64,000 nt of DNA from Chryseotalea sp. WA131a (GTDB lineage Bacteria > Bacteroidota > Bacteroidia > Cytophagales > Cyclobacteriaceae), in contig CP073016.1 in assembly GCA_025370075.1 (NCBI GenBank), positions 2,790,001 to 2,854,000 of the forward strand, read 5' to 3'. The position numbers were made by a program, and so were the translations under genes. The notes beneath the pieces were generated by a model. That model was not told the DNA's origin. It made no database searches and was given only the letters and a program-made list of their open reading frames with translations. Shown here one piece after another: positions 1 through 7,082 of this stretch; the first letter of the stretch is position 1; every line of letters begins with the position of its first letter.

Positions 1-1032
1 ATTCAAGTTCACTTTTATTTGCGTTAGCCTGAACAAATTGTAGGTGAGGTTCATTAAACCAATCGTTGCTTTGGCCCTCACAAAGTTTCGGCATCGGATA
101 TACATTCGGTTCATCGAGTTGGTCATGAACCCAAAAATGTGTTCCACTCTTGCCCTTGTCTTTGATTTCTTCTTGTTGCGCTTTTGCTGCGCCTTGGTAA
201 GGGGTTTATTGCGGTATCCTTTTTCATGGATCATGGAGGTCATATTTTTTTCGTTCAACTCTTTTTCAATTTTCTCACTCCGATAAGCACTATCAGCATA
301 TACTTTTTGTCCGCGATCCCTTTTGTCAATCAATGATCCAATCATTTCACTATCGTGAACATTGGCAGGGGTTACCTTATAACCCGTAATGAGTTTGGTA
401 TGCGCATCGGCTTTCACATGGTCTTTATATCCATAGTAACTTTTTCCATTGTGCGTAACCCATTTGGCATCAATATCTTTCTGGCGTAGCTTGTTTTCTT
501 TATCTTTCCAATCTGGGGGAATAATTCCCTCATTGAGTTGTTGGTTTTCATCGCGACCGTTTCGTTGAATAGGGACTTCCACAATGGAGGCATCTATCAT
601 TCTGCCTTTGTTAAGAATTACACCCCGTTGGCTCAAGGTTTTATCCAGCAAGGAAAACAATTTCTCCACCATCTTGCCTTTGGCAAGTTCATTTTTAAAG
701 TTCCAGATTGTTTTGGCATCGGGCACCGTATCAGATATGGTCAACTCTAAAAAACGCATGAACGATAAACGATCTAAAATCGCATATTCCGTGCCGTCAT
801 CGCTTAAATTATAATAGCGTTGCAAAATCAATATTTTGAACATCATCAGATAATCAAAGGAAGGGCGACCGCCTTGGCTTCTGTCTTTTCCCGATTCAAA
901 ATGTGCCTCCAAGGGTTTGCGGAAAATCTCAAAGTCAATGTGGGCTTGCAATTTTAACAATGGATCGTTTTGCTTACCGATTTTATCCAACCGAAACTGC
1001 TCATCAAATAATCCTCTCGATTTATTTTTCAT
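1..1032 (-). CDS. IS5-family transposase, C-terminus cut by the window edge
   Basis: This reading frame starts with ATG at 1032 and stays open for 344 codons through base 1, so only the last few residues and the stop are missing. The N-terminal half has the DUF772-type region (PSFDYLMMFKILILQRYYNL). The DDE catalytic residues of the IS4/IS5 superfamily follow: Asp in GRMIDASIV, Asp in VYADSAYRS and Glu in KTRARVEHIFGF. It would cut and join the ends of its own element. The frame has no internal stop or frameshift, so the copy looks intact. The right end of the element should lie just upstream of the start, near 1060-1110, but the partner inverted repeat is outside the window and I cannot define it. 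Confidence 0.9.
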   Translation of the reverse strand, partial: MKNKSRGLFDEQFRLDKIGKQNDPLLKLQAHIDFEIFRKPLEAHFESGKDRSQGGRPSFDYLMMFKILILQRYYNLSDDGTEYAILDRLSFMRFLELTISDTVPDAKTIWNFKNELAKGKMVEKLFSLLDKTLSQRGVILNKGRMIDASIVEVPIQRNGRDENQQLNEGIIPPDWKDKENKLRQKDIDAKWVTHNGKSYYGYKDHVKADAHTKLITGYKVTPANVHDSEMIGSLIDKRDRGQKVYADSAYRSEKIEKELNEKNMTSMIHEKGYRNKPLTKAQQKRNKKKSKTRARVEHIFGFMTNSMNRMYIRCRNFVRAKATIGLMNLTYNLFRLTQIKVNLN

Positions 1033-1275
1033 CTATTTTCACCTTTGCATCAAGAAACAAAATTTATAGATAACTTCGTAGGGTTTTTAGAGATACCCTT
1101 AATGGACTTAAAGTAAAATACCAATATTTTTATTTTACTTTATCAAAAATTCGATCAGTAAGACTTATGGAAAAAAATGGAATTCTAAAGGAATTTACTG
1201 GTAATTTTAGGAACCGGATTTTTGGGTTTGCTCCCTATTTGAACTTATTTAATGACTGACGAGTAGAAAAAGTCC

Positions 1276-2502
1276 TTAAGCACTCAACAACTCCTTCTCT
1301 TCCAATTTCTGAACAACACTCAAATTCAACTCAGGTGCTAGAATTATGCTTACTTCCTCTCGTTCAGAAAGTTCTTTTAGTTTGGTAAGTGATACAGAGC
1401 CCGTCATGTATTGTAAGCCTTGCCCTTGGTAGCCGCCTTTAAAGTTTTCAAAATCGGCTGGCTGGATGGACTCCTTTTTAGTGAAGCTTATGACCACATC
1501 TACCAACGCGTCATTCGAAAATGCAAAGCCTTCACCTTGGGTAAATTTTTTGTATTCGTAGCGATAGTCAAACGTAAGTGCAGAAATATCAGACAGCACA
1601 GCCGAACCCGTAGGATAGCCACCTGCGCCTTTGCCAATGAACACTTGCTTTTCTGCGAAAGCTCCTTCTACCAATACTGCATTGTATTCGTTGCGAACGT
1701 TGGCAAGCATGTGATCAGCAGGAATAAACTGCGGAGCAACAAAGCCAATAATTTTCCCATTGAGCTTGTAAGCACGAGCCACCAATTTGATGGTAAGGTT
1801 ATTTTCTCTGGCGTATTTTAAATCCACCGCAGAAATCTTATCGATGCCGATATTGATGATGTCTTCGGGTTTCACAAAAACGCCAAAGGTGTGGGCGATA
1901 GCAATTACCAACTTAAACTTGGGGTCAAAGCCTTTCACATCCAAACTTGGGTCGCTTTCAGCAAAGCCTAAGTCTTGTGCGCCTTTCAACGCTTCGGCAT
2001 AACTTCTGCGTTCCTCAAAAACTTTCGTTAAGATATAATTCGTAGAGCCATTGAAGATCCCTTCAATACTGGTGATTAAATCATTATCGTAGTATTCTTC
2101 TAGATTTCTGAGGATTGGAATGCTTCCGCACACGGAGCCTTCGTACAGCACAGAACGATTATACGTTTGTTGAAGCTCGTAAATTTCAGAAAGGTTTTCG
2201 GCCAGCATGCGCTTGTTGGCAGTAACTACGTGTTTGCCTTTTTGCAACGCAGCTTTCACGATTTCAAAAGCGGCATTGGCATCATCAATCAATTCCACTA
2301 CAATGTCAATGTCGGCATCGTTAAGGATATCCAGTTTCTCAAACGTAAAAATGGAGCTATCCAAATCGCGTTGTTTGTTTCTGTTTTTTACACAGATTTT
2401 TTTGATCTCTGCTTTTACACCATGTGTTTTGTTGAGTACGCTGTACAGGCCATGCCCTACTACACCGAATCCGAATAAACCAATCTTTAATTTCTTTTTC
2501 AT
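1276..2502 (-). CDS. hom: Homoserine dehydrogenase
   Basis: Reduces aspartate semialdehyde to homoserine with NAD(P)H, the branch point to methionine and threonine. The 408-residue protein opens with a Rossmann nucleotide loop (GFGVVGHGLY, about 10-19). It carries the ANKRML segment near 95, the GIFNGSTNYIL motif near 150, and the family signature LGFAESDPSLDVKGFDPKFK near 180 with its catalytic Asp and Lys. It is a stand-alone enzyme without an aspartokinase fusion. After about residue 360 only a short tail remains, so a full ACT regulatory domain is probably absent. It is the last gene of the metY-metX-hom operon, 70 bp after metX, and so probably falls under the SAM riboswitch. Soluble cytoplasmic enzyme. 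Confidence 0.93.
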   Translation of the reverse strand: MKKKLKIGLFGFGVVGHGLYSVLNKTHGVKAEIKKICVKNRNKQRDLDSSIFTFEKLDILNDADIDIVVELIDDANAAFEIVKAALQKGKHVVTANKRMLAENLSEIYELQQTYNRSVLYEGSVCGSIPILRNLEEYYDNDLITSIEGIFNGSTNYILTKVFEERRSYAEALKGAQDLGFAESDPSLDVKGFDPKFKLVIAIAHTFGVFVKPEDIINIGIDKISAVDLKYARENNLTIKLVARAYKLNGKIIGFVAPQFIPADHMLANVRNEYNAVLVEGAFAEKQVFIGKGAGGYPTGSAVLSDISALTFDYRYEYKKFTQGEGFAFSNDALVDVVISFTKKESIQPADFENFKGGYQGQGLQYMTGSVSLTKLKELSEREEVSIILAPELNLSVVQKLEEKELLSA

Positions 2503-2525
2503 TTTTTAGAAGTATTATTAAAACC

Positions 2526-2567
2526 TTCAAGTTCTTTTTGCTTTAGCGTTCAGACCTTGAAGGTTAG
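2526..2567 (-). repeat. Inverted repeat between metX and hom
   Basis: The 70-bp gap holds a 10-bp perfect inverted repeat (AACCTTCAAG and CTTGAAGGTT) separated by about 24 bases. It could fold in the metX-hom transcript. No U-run follows on the minus strand, so it is not a classical terminator. It might tune mRNA stability or hom expression; that is inference only. Confidence 0.45.
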
Positions 2568-2572
2568 GTTTG

Positions 2573-3667
2573 TTAAGAATTAAAATCCTCCATCGATTTA
2601 AAATCATACGAACCATGCAGCAAAACTGTTTCCTTTTCGTTTGCCTTAGAGCGTAGAAATCTTTTAACAATTTTTTTAAACTGATCGAACTCCACCAAAA
2701 AGCCATCGTGACCATACAGCGAAGCGATCGATTCAAAATGAGCATTGGGTATTCTTTCTGCCAAATACTTTTGTTCTTGAATGGGGTACAAAAAATCATT
2801 TTCAATACCCACCACCAAGGTTCTGGCTTTGATGCTTTTCAACGCGGCTTCCACGCTTTCGCGATTGCGGCCCAAGTTATGGCTGTCCATCGCCTTCGAC
2901 AAAATCCAATAGGTAAATGCATTGAAGCGGTTCACTAATTTTTCTCCTTGGTATTTTTGGTAGGTAGCTGCTCGATAGTTGTCTGTTTTATCATTCGTTT
3001 TTTCAGCTTGCGTTTCCGCATACGTTTCATACGCGCGATAGGAAATCATGCCCATGGCCCGTGCCGCCTTCATGCCTTCAGCACCCGCGCGCAAATCATC
3101 CTGCTTCCAGGTAGGGTCGGCTTCAATGGCCATTCGCTGTGCTTCGTTAAAGGCAATGCCCCACGGTGAGTGAAAAGCATTGCACGCAATCGGTACGATG
3201 TGTTCAAAAATATTTGGTTGTTGAATCGCCCACTCCAAAACCTGCTGGCCACCCAATGAACCGCCAATCAATGTGTGAATTTTTTGGATGCCCAATTGCT
3301 GCCGCAGCAAATCAAATGCACGAACAATATCACGATGCGTAATGGCCGGAAAACTGTGGAAGAAATTTTTTCCTGTTTCTGGATTGATGGATAACGGGCC
3401 TGTGGAGCCATAACATCCACCCAACGTGTTGGCGCAAATGATAAAATAATCGCGTGGATCAAAGGGTGAACCTTCTTCAAATAAACCTTTCCACCAATCG
3501 GTAAAATCAGAACTTCCCGTAAGGGCGTGACAAACCCACACCACATTGCTGCGGTCTTTGTTCAATTGCCCAAGCGTGGTGTACTTAAGTTGAAAGCCCG
3601 GGAGTGTTTTCCCGAGCTCTAACTCAAAGTTCTGTTGATAGTGAAAGATCGATTCTGATTTTATCAT
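2573..3667 (-). CDS. metX: Homoserine O-acetyltransferase
   Basis: Transfers acetyl from acetyl-CoA to homoserine, activating it for direct sulfhydrylation by MetY. Alpha/beta-hydrolase fold. The nucleophile is Ser137 in LIGGSLGGQQ, with Asp291 in VGIENDFLYP and His320 in YGHDGFLVEF completing the triad. I chose the ATG at 3667 (364 residues, MIKSESIF). An upstream in-frame ATG at 3715 adds 16 residues that fall in the spacer repeat and do not look like protein. Second gene of the operon, about 75 bp after metY. The family splits into acetyl- and succinyl-transferases; next to MetY, the acetyl form is expected. Confidence 0.93.
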   Translation of the reverse strand: MIKSESIFHYQQNFELELGKTLPGFQLKYTTLGQLNKDRSNVVWVCHALTGSSDFTDWWKGLFEEGSPFDPRDYFIICANTLGGCYGSTGPLSINPETGKNFFHSFPAITHRDIVRAFDLLRQQLGIQKIHTLIGGSLGGQQVLEWAIQQPNIFEHIVPIACNAFHSPWGIAFNEAQRMAIEADPTWKQDDLRAGAEGMKAARAMGMISYRAYETYAETQAEKTNDKTDNYRAATYQKYQGEKLVNRFNAFTYWILSKAMDSHNLGRNRESVEAALKSIKARTLVVGIENDFLYPIQEQKYLAERIPNAHFESIASLYGHDGFLVEFDQFKKIVKRFLRSKANEKETVLLHGSYDFKSMEDFNS

Positions 3668-3680
3668 ATTAGTTAAAAAA

Positions 3681-3741
3681 GCCGTGAGCCTTGAGTTACG
3701 AGCCACCGCTGGCAACTAGCAGCTCGAAACTCAAAGCTTAT
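3681..3741. repeat. Spacer inverted repeat between metY and metX
   Basis: Left arm words such as TGAGCCTTGAGTTACGAGC (3685-3703) match, with about three mismatches over 19 bases, the reverse complement of the right arm around 3721-3739. Word-like GAGC/TTGAG units recur within each arm. It belongs to the group of stuttered-word spacers described in the findings and may fold into an mRNA hairpin between the two coding regions. Confidence 0.5.
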
Positions 3742-3742
3742 T

Positions 3743-5065
3743 TTAAGCAACTAGTTCTCCCGCAAACACCTTATCAAACGCCTGTTGCAAATCAGCTTTG
3801 ATGTCGTCTATATGCTCCAGACCAACTGATACACGCAGCAACGTAGGCAATACGCCCGATGCAATTTGTTCTTCATCCGACAATTGCTGGTGTGTGGTGG
3901 CCGAAGGTTGAATGATCAACGTCTTCGCATCACCCACATTGGCCAGGTGACTGATCAGTTTCAAGTTATCTACTAACTTGGTTGTGTGCTGTTTTGTTCC
4001 CTTTACGGTGAAAGATAATACCGCACCGAACCCATTCTTTAAATATTTCTTGGCCAATTTATGGTAGGTGCTGGAGGTAAGGCCCGGATAATTCACTGTT
4101 TCTACATTTGGATGTTGCTCTAGCCATTGCGCCAACGCCAAGGCATTTTCAACGGCACGCTGCACACGCAACGAAAGCGTTTCCAAGCCTTGAATCAACA
4201 AGAAAGAATTGAATGGACTAATGGCCGGTCCGAAATCGCGCAAGCCTTCCACGCGCGCACGGATGATGAAGGCGATGTTGGGTAACCCAAGAGGATTGCC
4301 TTCGCCAAACACGTCCCAGAATTTCAAGCCATGGTAGCCTTCGCTTGGCTCAATAAATTGACTGAACTTGCCATTGCCCCAATTGTAATTTCCACCATCT
4401 ACAATCACACCGCCAATGGAGGTGCCATGGCCGCCAATCCATTTTGTGGCAGACTCAACCACTACGTTCGCACCATGTTCTAACGGGCGAAATAAATAAC
4501 CTGCTGCACCGAAGGTATTGTCAACGATCACCGGCAGGTCATGCTTTTTTGCCAGGGCTGCAATTGCTTCAAAATCGGGAATGTTGAAACCGGGGTTGCC
4601 AATGGTTTCTAAATAAATGGCTTTCGTCTTTTTGTCGATGTGTTTTTCAAATGCTTCTGGCTTGTCGCCTTCGGCAAAGCGAACTTCAACCCCCAAGCGC
4701 TTGAAAGCAACTTTGAATTGGTTGTACGTGCCTCCGTACAAAAAGGAAGTAGAAACAAAATTATCGCCAGCCTGCAAAATATTGTTGAGTGCAATAAACT
4801 GAGCGGCTTGGCCTGAACCCACCGCCAGTGCCGCCACGCCACCTTCTAAGGCCGCCACACGCTTCTCAAAAACGTCAGTAGTCGGGTTCATGATGCGGGT
4901 GTAAATGTTCCCAAACTCTTTCAAGGCGAAGAGATTGGCACCATGCTCAGAATTTTTAAACTGATACGAGGTGGTTTGATAAATCGGCACTGCACGTGAG
5001 CCCGTAGTAGGGTCAACTTCCTGGCCTGCGTGTAATTGGAGTGTTTCGAAACGTAAGTTTGACAT
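3743..5065 (-). CDS. metY: O-acetylhomoserine sulfhydrylase (aminocarboxypropyltransferase)
   Basis: PLP enzyme of the Cys/Met metabolism family. It replaces the acetyl group of O-acetylhomoserine with sulfide to give homocysteine. The 440-residue length fits MetY rather than the shorter cystathionine enzymes. The PLP lysine is Lys208 in VESATKWIGGHG. The phosphate-binding region is AVGSGQAAQF near 82-90, and the N-terminal segment ETLQLHAGQEVDPTTGSRAV is typical. First structural gene after the SAM riboswitch and the Cys-rich leader ORF, with a leader of about 390 nt from the predicted promoter. It works with MetX and Hom encoded downstream. Cytoplasmic, probably a tetramer as in its family. 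Confidence 0.94.
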   Translation of the reverse strand: MSNLRFETLQLHAGQEVDPTTGSRAVPIYQTTSYQFKNSEHGANLFALKEFGNIYTRIMNPTTDVFEKRVAALEGGVAALAVGSGQAAQFIALNNILQAGDNFVSTSFLYGGTYNQFKVAFKRLGVEVRFAEGDKPEAFEKHIDKKTKAIYLETIGNPGFNIPDFEAIAALAKKHDLPVIVDNTFGAAGYLFRPLEHGANVVVESATKWIGGHGTSIGGVIVDGGNYNWGNGKFSQFIEPSEGYHGLKFWDVFGEGNPLGLPNIAFIIRARVEGLRDFGPAISPFNSFLLIQGLETLSLRVQRAVENALALAQWLEQHPNVETVNYPGLTSSTYHKLAKKYLKNGFGAVLSFTVKGTKQHTTKLVDNLKLISHLANVGDAKTLIIQPSATTHQQLSDEEQIASGVLPTLLRVSVGLEHIDDIKADLQQAFDKVFAGELVA

Positions 5066-5190
5066 AAAATAGTTATTTAAGGTTTAAGATTTTTTGATTT
5101 CCGATTTTGTAGAAAGAAACGTAGCCTTAGCCATACCCGTCACTCTGCAGGCCGTGCGCTAGTTTTGTTGTGAGATGGTTCAACAACCGA

Positions 5191-5310
5191 TCAACAACAA
5201 AAAATCATACAACAACAAATGTTGTTTCGCAAAGTCTGATTGTAAATATTGGGTGAAAGAGATCGAACTTTTGTTCGTGCGGGAGTAATGTTGATTGTTT
5301 TCATTTTCAT
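5191..5310 (-). CDS. Candidate cysteine-rich leader peptide upstream of metY
   Basis: A 39-codon frame begins with ATG at 5310, the base next to the last base of riboswitch stem P1, and ends with TGA at 5191-5193. A second in-frame ATG is two codons further. The product starts MKMKTINITPARTKVRSL and ends NNICCCMIFCC, so five of the last eight residues are cysteine and one is methionine. No downstream gene overlaps it and its tail lies about 125 nt before metY. The Cys codons (TGT TGT TGT, then TGT TGT) lie in a string of CAACA/TGTTG repeats that can pair in several alternative ways. This is the layout expected of an attenuation-type leader peptide that senses charged tRNA-Cys. No start-codon use has been shown; a chance ORF remains possible. 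Confidence 0.5.
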   Translation of the reverse strand: MKMKTINITPARTKVRSLSPNIYNQTLRNNICCCMIFCC

Positions 5311-5420
5311 ACCGGTTTATAGTTCCTCAAAGACCTTCTCTGAGGCAGGTATTAGCACCCTTCTCGGGGTTGCTAGTGGTTCAAAGAGCCTGTTCTCTCC
5401 CCACTTCTTTATAAATCGGT
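5311..5420 (-). promoter_or_regulatory. SAM-I riboswitch in the metY leader
   Basis: Read on the minus strand, this is a SAM-I (S-box) aptamer. P1 is formed by ACCGATTTAT and ATAAACCGGT, pairing with one mismatch. The core reads AAGAAGTGGGGAGAG, CAGGCTCTTTGAACC and AGCAACC, followed by GGTGCTAATACCTGCC. The last hairpin is a CTCAGAGA/TCTTTGAG stem (P4). SAM binding should lower expression of metY-metX-hom. There is no strong intrinsic terminator directly after P1; instead an ATG of a Cys-rich ORF abuts it, so control may act through translation of that ORF or through a more distant structure. Confidence 0.9.
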
Positions 5421-5461
5421 TTGCCTAATTTTTAGTAGTGGCTTCCCCGACTATGATGACA

Positions 5462-5492
5462 CAAACGTATACTAGTTTAGTAGAGTTTCCAA
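5462..5492 (-). promoter_or_regulatory. Predicted promoter of the metY-metX-hom operon
   Basis: On the minus strand, TTG (5490-5492) is followed after 20 bases by TACGTTTG (5462-5469). This fits the Bacteroidota housekeeping promoter TTG-N19..21-TAnnTTTG. The start of transcription would be near 5455, about 35 nt before the riboswitch. Confidence 0.65.
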
Positions 5493-5553
5493 ATGTTGTG
5501 TTAAAAAATTCATAAAAATATTTTTTGGAGATGCTTACAAGTGTTTGGTGAAT

Positions 5554-5805
5554 CTACAACGGCACCCTCGCATTAAACACAGATCCTGTTTCCATGGAGC
5601 TCGTAAACTCAATCATGCCATTCAGTCGCTCACCCTCTCTCTTTAATATATGGAGGCAAAGCCTTGTTTCCGATCGTTGGCGCGATAAAACATATCGAAA
5701 ATGTTGGCTTGATGTGCCTCAGCAATCCCTTGCCCGTTGTCCTCCTCCGAAATGGAAACAAAAGAATGTTCTCCCTTTGGACTGGTAAGTGCTGTGTGTA
5801 GGCGT
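5554..5805 (-). pseudogene. Decayed sensor histidine kinase, HATPase C-terminal fragment
   Basis: Two adjacent minus-strand frames together spell the end of a sensor kinase ATPase domain. The first frame gives FVSISEEDNGQGI (the N/G1 box) followed by ANIFDMFYRAND (F box) and then runs into a stop. In the next frame a degraded G2 region (LCLHILKREGERLNG) continues to FTSSMETGSVFNARVPL and a stop at 5554. At least one frameshift joins the halves, and the whole dimerisation and sensor part is absent upstream. This is a remnant and cannot make a working kinase. Confidence 0.75.
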
Positions 5806-5889
5806 TTGGCTCGGCTCACTTGCGCCTTTTAAAATTGAACTTAAAGATAAGGGTCAATTTACAAAAATCAAAAAGTTGTTTTCAAACTA

Positions 5890-5935
5890 GGCACAAGTCT
5901 CGCGCTTGCTTACACGCATCGCGAAGACTTGCACC
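5890..5935. repeat. Long imperfect hairpin downstream of fabG
   Basis: GGCACAAGTCTCGCG (5890-5904) and CGCGAAGACTTGCACC (5920-5935) form an almost complete inverted repeat around a 15-base loop. No U-run follows on either strand. It resembles a REP-like palindromic unit more than a terminator. The surrounding bases 5806-5994 show nothing else. Confidence 0.5.
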
Positions 5936-5994
5936 AGTTGGGTTATTTTAAGAAACCATGTTGCTGTGCATTGGCGCAAGACGTAAAAATCCGC

Positions 5995-6741
5995 CTAAGT
6001 AAGCATGCCCCCGTCCACTTGCAGCACCTGCCCTGTCATGTAGGTGGACATGTCTGAAGCTAAAAATACGCACGCATCAGCCACGTCTTCTGGTTTGCCT
6101 CCACGCTTGAGTGGAATGGCATCGCGCCAACTTTGTACTGTTTTTTCATCCAACTTGCCCGTCATTTCTGTTTCAATGAAACCGGGGGCGATGGCATTGG
6201 AGCGGATGCCCCGCGAACCTAACTCTAACGCAACTGATTTAGTAAATCCAATGATGCCAGCTTTTGAGGCTGCATAGTTTGCTTGCCCTGCGTTTCCTTT
6301 CAAACCAACTACAGAAGTCATGTTAATTATAGAGCCTCCTTTTTGTTTCATCATCGGTTTGCAGGCAGCCTTCACCGTATTGAAGCACGATTTCAAATTT
6401 ACTTGCATGATTTTGTCCCATGCCTCTTCGGTCATTCGCAGCAAAAGATTGTCCATGGTAATGCCTGCGTTGTTTACCAAAATATCGAGTGAACCAAACT
6501 CGGCCACCACTTCATTGATTAGTTTATCGGCCTGGGCGAAATCAGAAGCATCAGAGCGATAGCCTTTGGCCTTAATGCCTTTGGCCGCGAGCTCTGCTTC
6601 CAATGCCTGACCTTGTTCTACGCTGGATAGATAGGTGAAGGCAACGTTGGCACCTTGCTCTGCAAACTTGATGGCAATGGCCTTGCCTATTCCTTTGGAA
6701 GCACCGGTGATTAGGGCGTTTTTATTTTGGAGGAGTTTCAT
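5995..6741 (-). CDS. fabG: 3-oxoacyl-[acyl-carrier-protein] reductase
   Basis: NADPH-dependent reductase of type II fatty acid synthesis, reducing 3-oxoacyl-ACP to 3-hydroxyacyl-ACP. Classical short-chain dehydrogenase of 248 residues. It has TGASKGIG (12-19) for cofactor binding, NNAG (90-93) and the triad Ser143, Tyr156, Lys160 in the segment TSVVGLKGNAGQANYAASK. The C-terminal QVLQVDGGML is typical of FabG. It stands alone on the minus strand, divergent from lpdA. Other SDR functions are possible, but the match to FabG motifs over the full length is good. Confidence 0.9.
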   Translation of the reverse strand: MKLLQNKNALITGASKGIGKAIAIKFAEQGANVAFTYLSSVEQGQALEAELAAKGIKAKGYRSDASDFAQADKLINEVVAEFGSLDILVNNAGITMDNLLLRMTEEAWDKIMQVNLKSCFNTVKAACKPMMKQKGGSIINMTSVVGLKGNAGQANYAASKAGIIGFTKSVALELGSRGIRSNAIAPGFIETEMTGKLDEKTVQSWRDAIPLKRGGKPEDVADACVFLASDMSTYMTGQVLQVDGGMLT

Positions 6742-6902
6742 GGGGAGGTATTGAAAAAATTTAGAAGTCAGAATTTAGGAGTTAGAATTTAGGAGTATGC
6801 TGTAATCTTCTTCATCAAACTAACTTCCAACTTTAACTAACCCCAAAACTAATATTTTTCTTATTGATATGTTAGATAAATTGAGGTGATGAACTGCGTA
6901 TT

Positions 6903-7010
6903 GGCGTGGGCAAGGGATTGCAGCGGAAAGCCCGAAGTGTGTCGGGTTCGCGCGTGGCCGGACTTGTAGCGGAAAGCCCAGTGGCCTTTCGCCTCGCTTG
7001 GCCATGCCCC
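6903..7010 (+). repeat. Dispersed ~110-bp repeat, copy A
   Basis: G+C-rich intergenic block between fabG and lpdA. It contains GGGCAAGGGATTGCAGCGGA and then CGGACTTGTAGCGGAAAGCC, so the core AGCGGAAAGCCC occurs twice within the unit. A second copy lies on the minus strand at 32381-32493 with the same order of blocks. A 61-residue reading frame on the opposite strand is a by-product of the repeat. The rest of 6742-7082 holds a stuttered spacer (6761-6796) and the lpdA promoter. Confidence 0.7.
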
Positions 7011-7025
7011 AAAGAAAAATCTTAC

Positions 7026-7059
7026 TTGTTTTTCGATTTGTAATAAGCCACTATCTTTG
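7026..7059 (+). promoter_or_regulatory. Predicted lpdA promoter
   Basis: TATCTTTG (7052-7059) matches the Bacteroidota -7 element TAnnTTTG. A TTG at 7026-7028 could be the -33 element with a rather long 23-base spacer. Transcription would start near 7066, 17 bases before the lpdA ATG. Confidence 0.5.
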
Positions 7060-7082
7060 ACGCGATTTTAAAAGACAACTTT

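Noticed and set aside
1167..1259. 31-codon frame beside the IS5 end
   Set aside because: Too short, no promoter or neighbour evidence, and no family recognised.
5594..5788. 64-codon plus-strand frame
   Set aside because: It is the shadow of the decayed histidine kinase on the minus strand; the minus frames give recognisable ATPase motifs and this one gives none.
6820..7005. Minus-strand 61-codon frame between fabG and lpdA
   Set aside because: It is made of the dispersed repeat (copy A); copy B yields a similar-looking but differently broken frame, so it is a repeat artefact.
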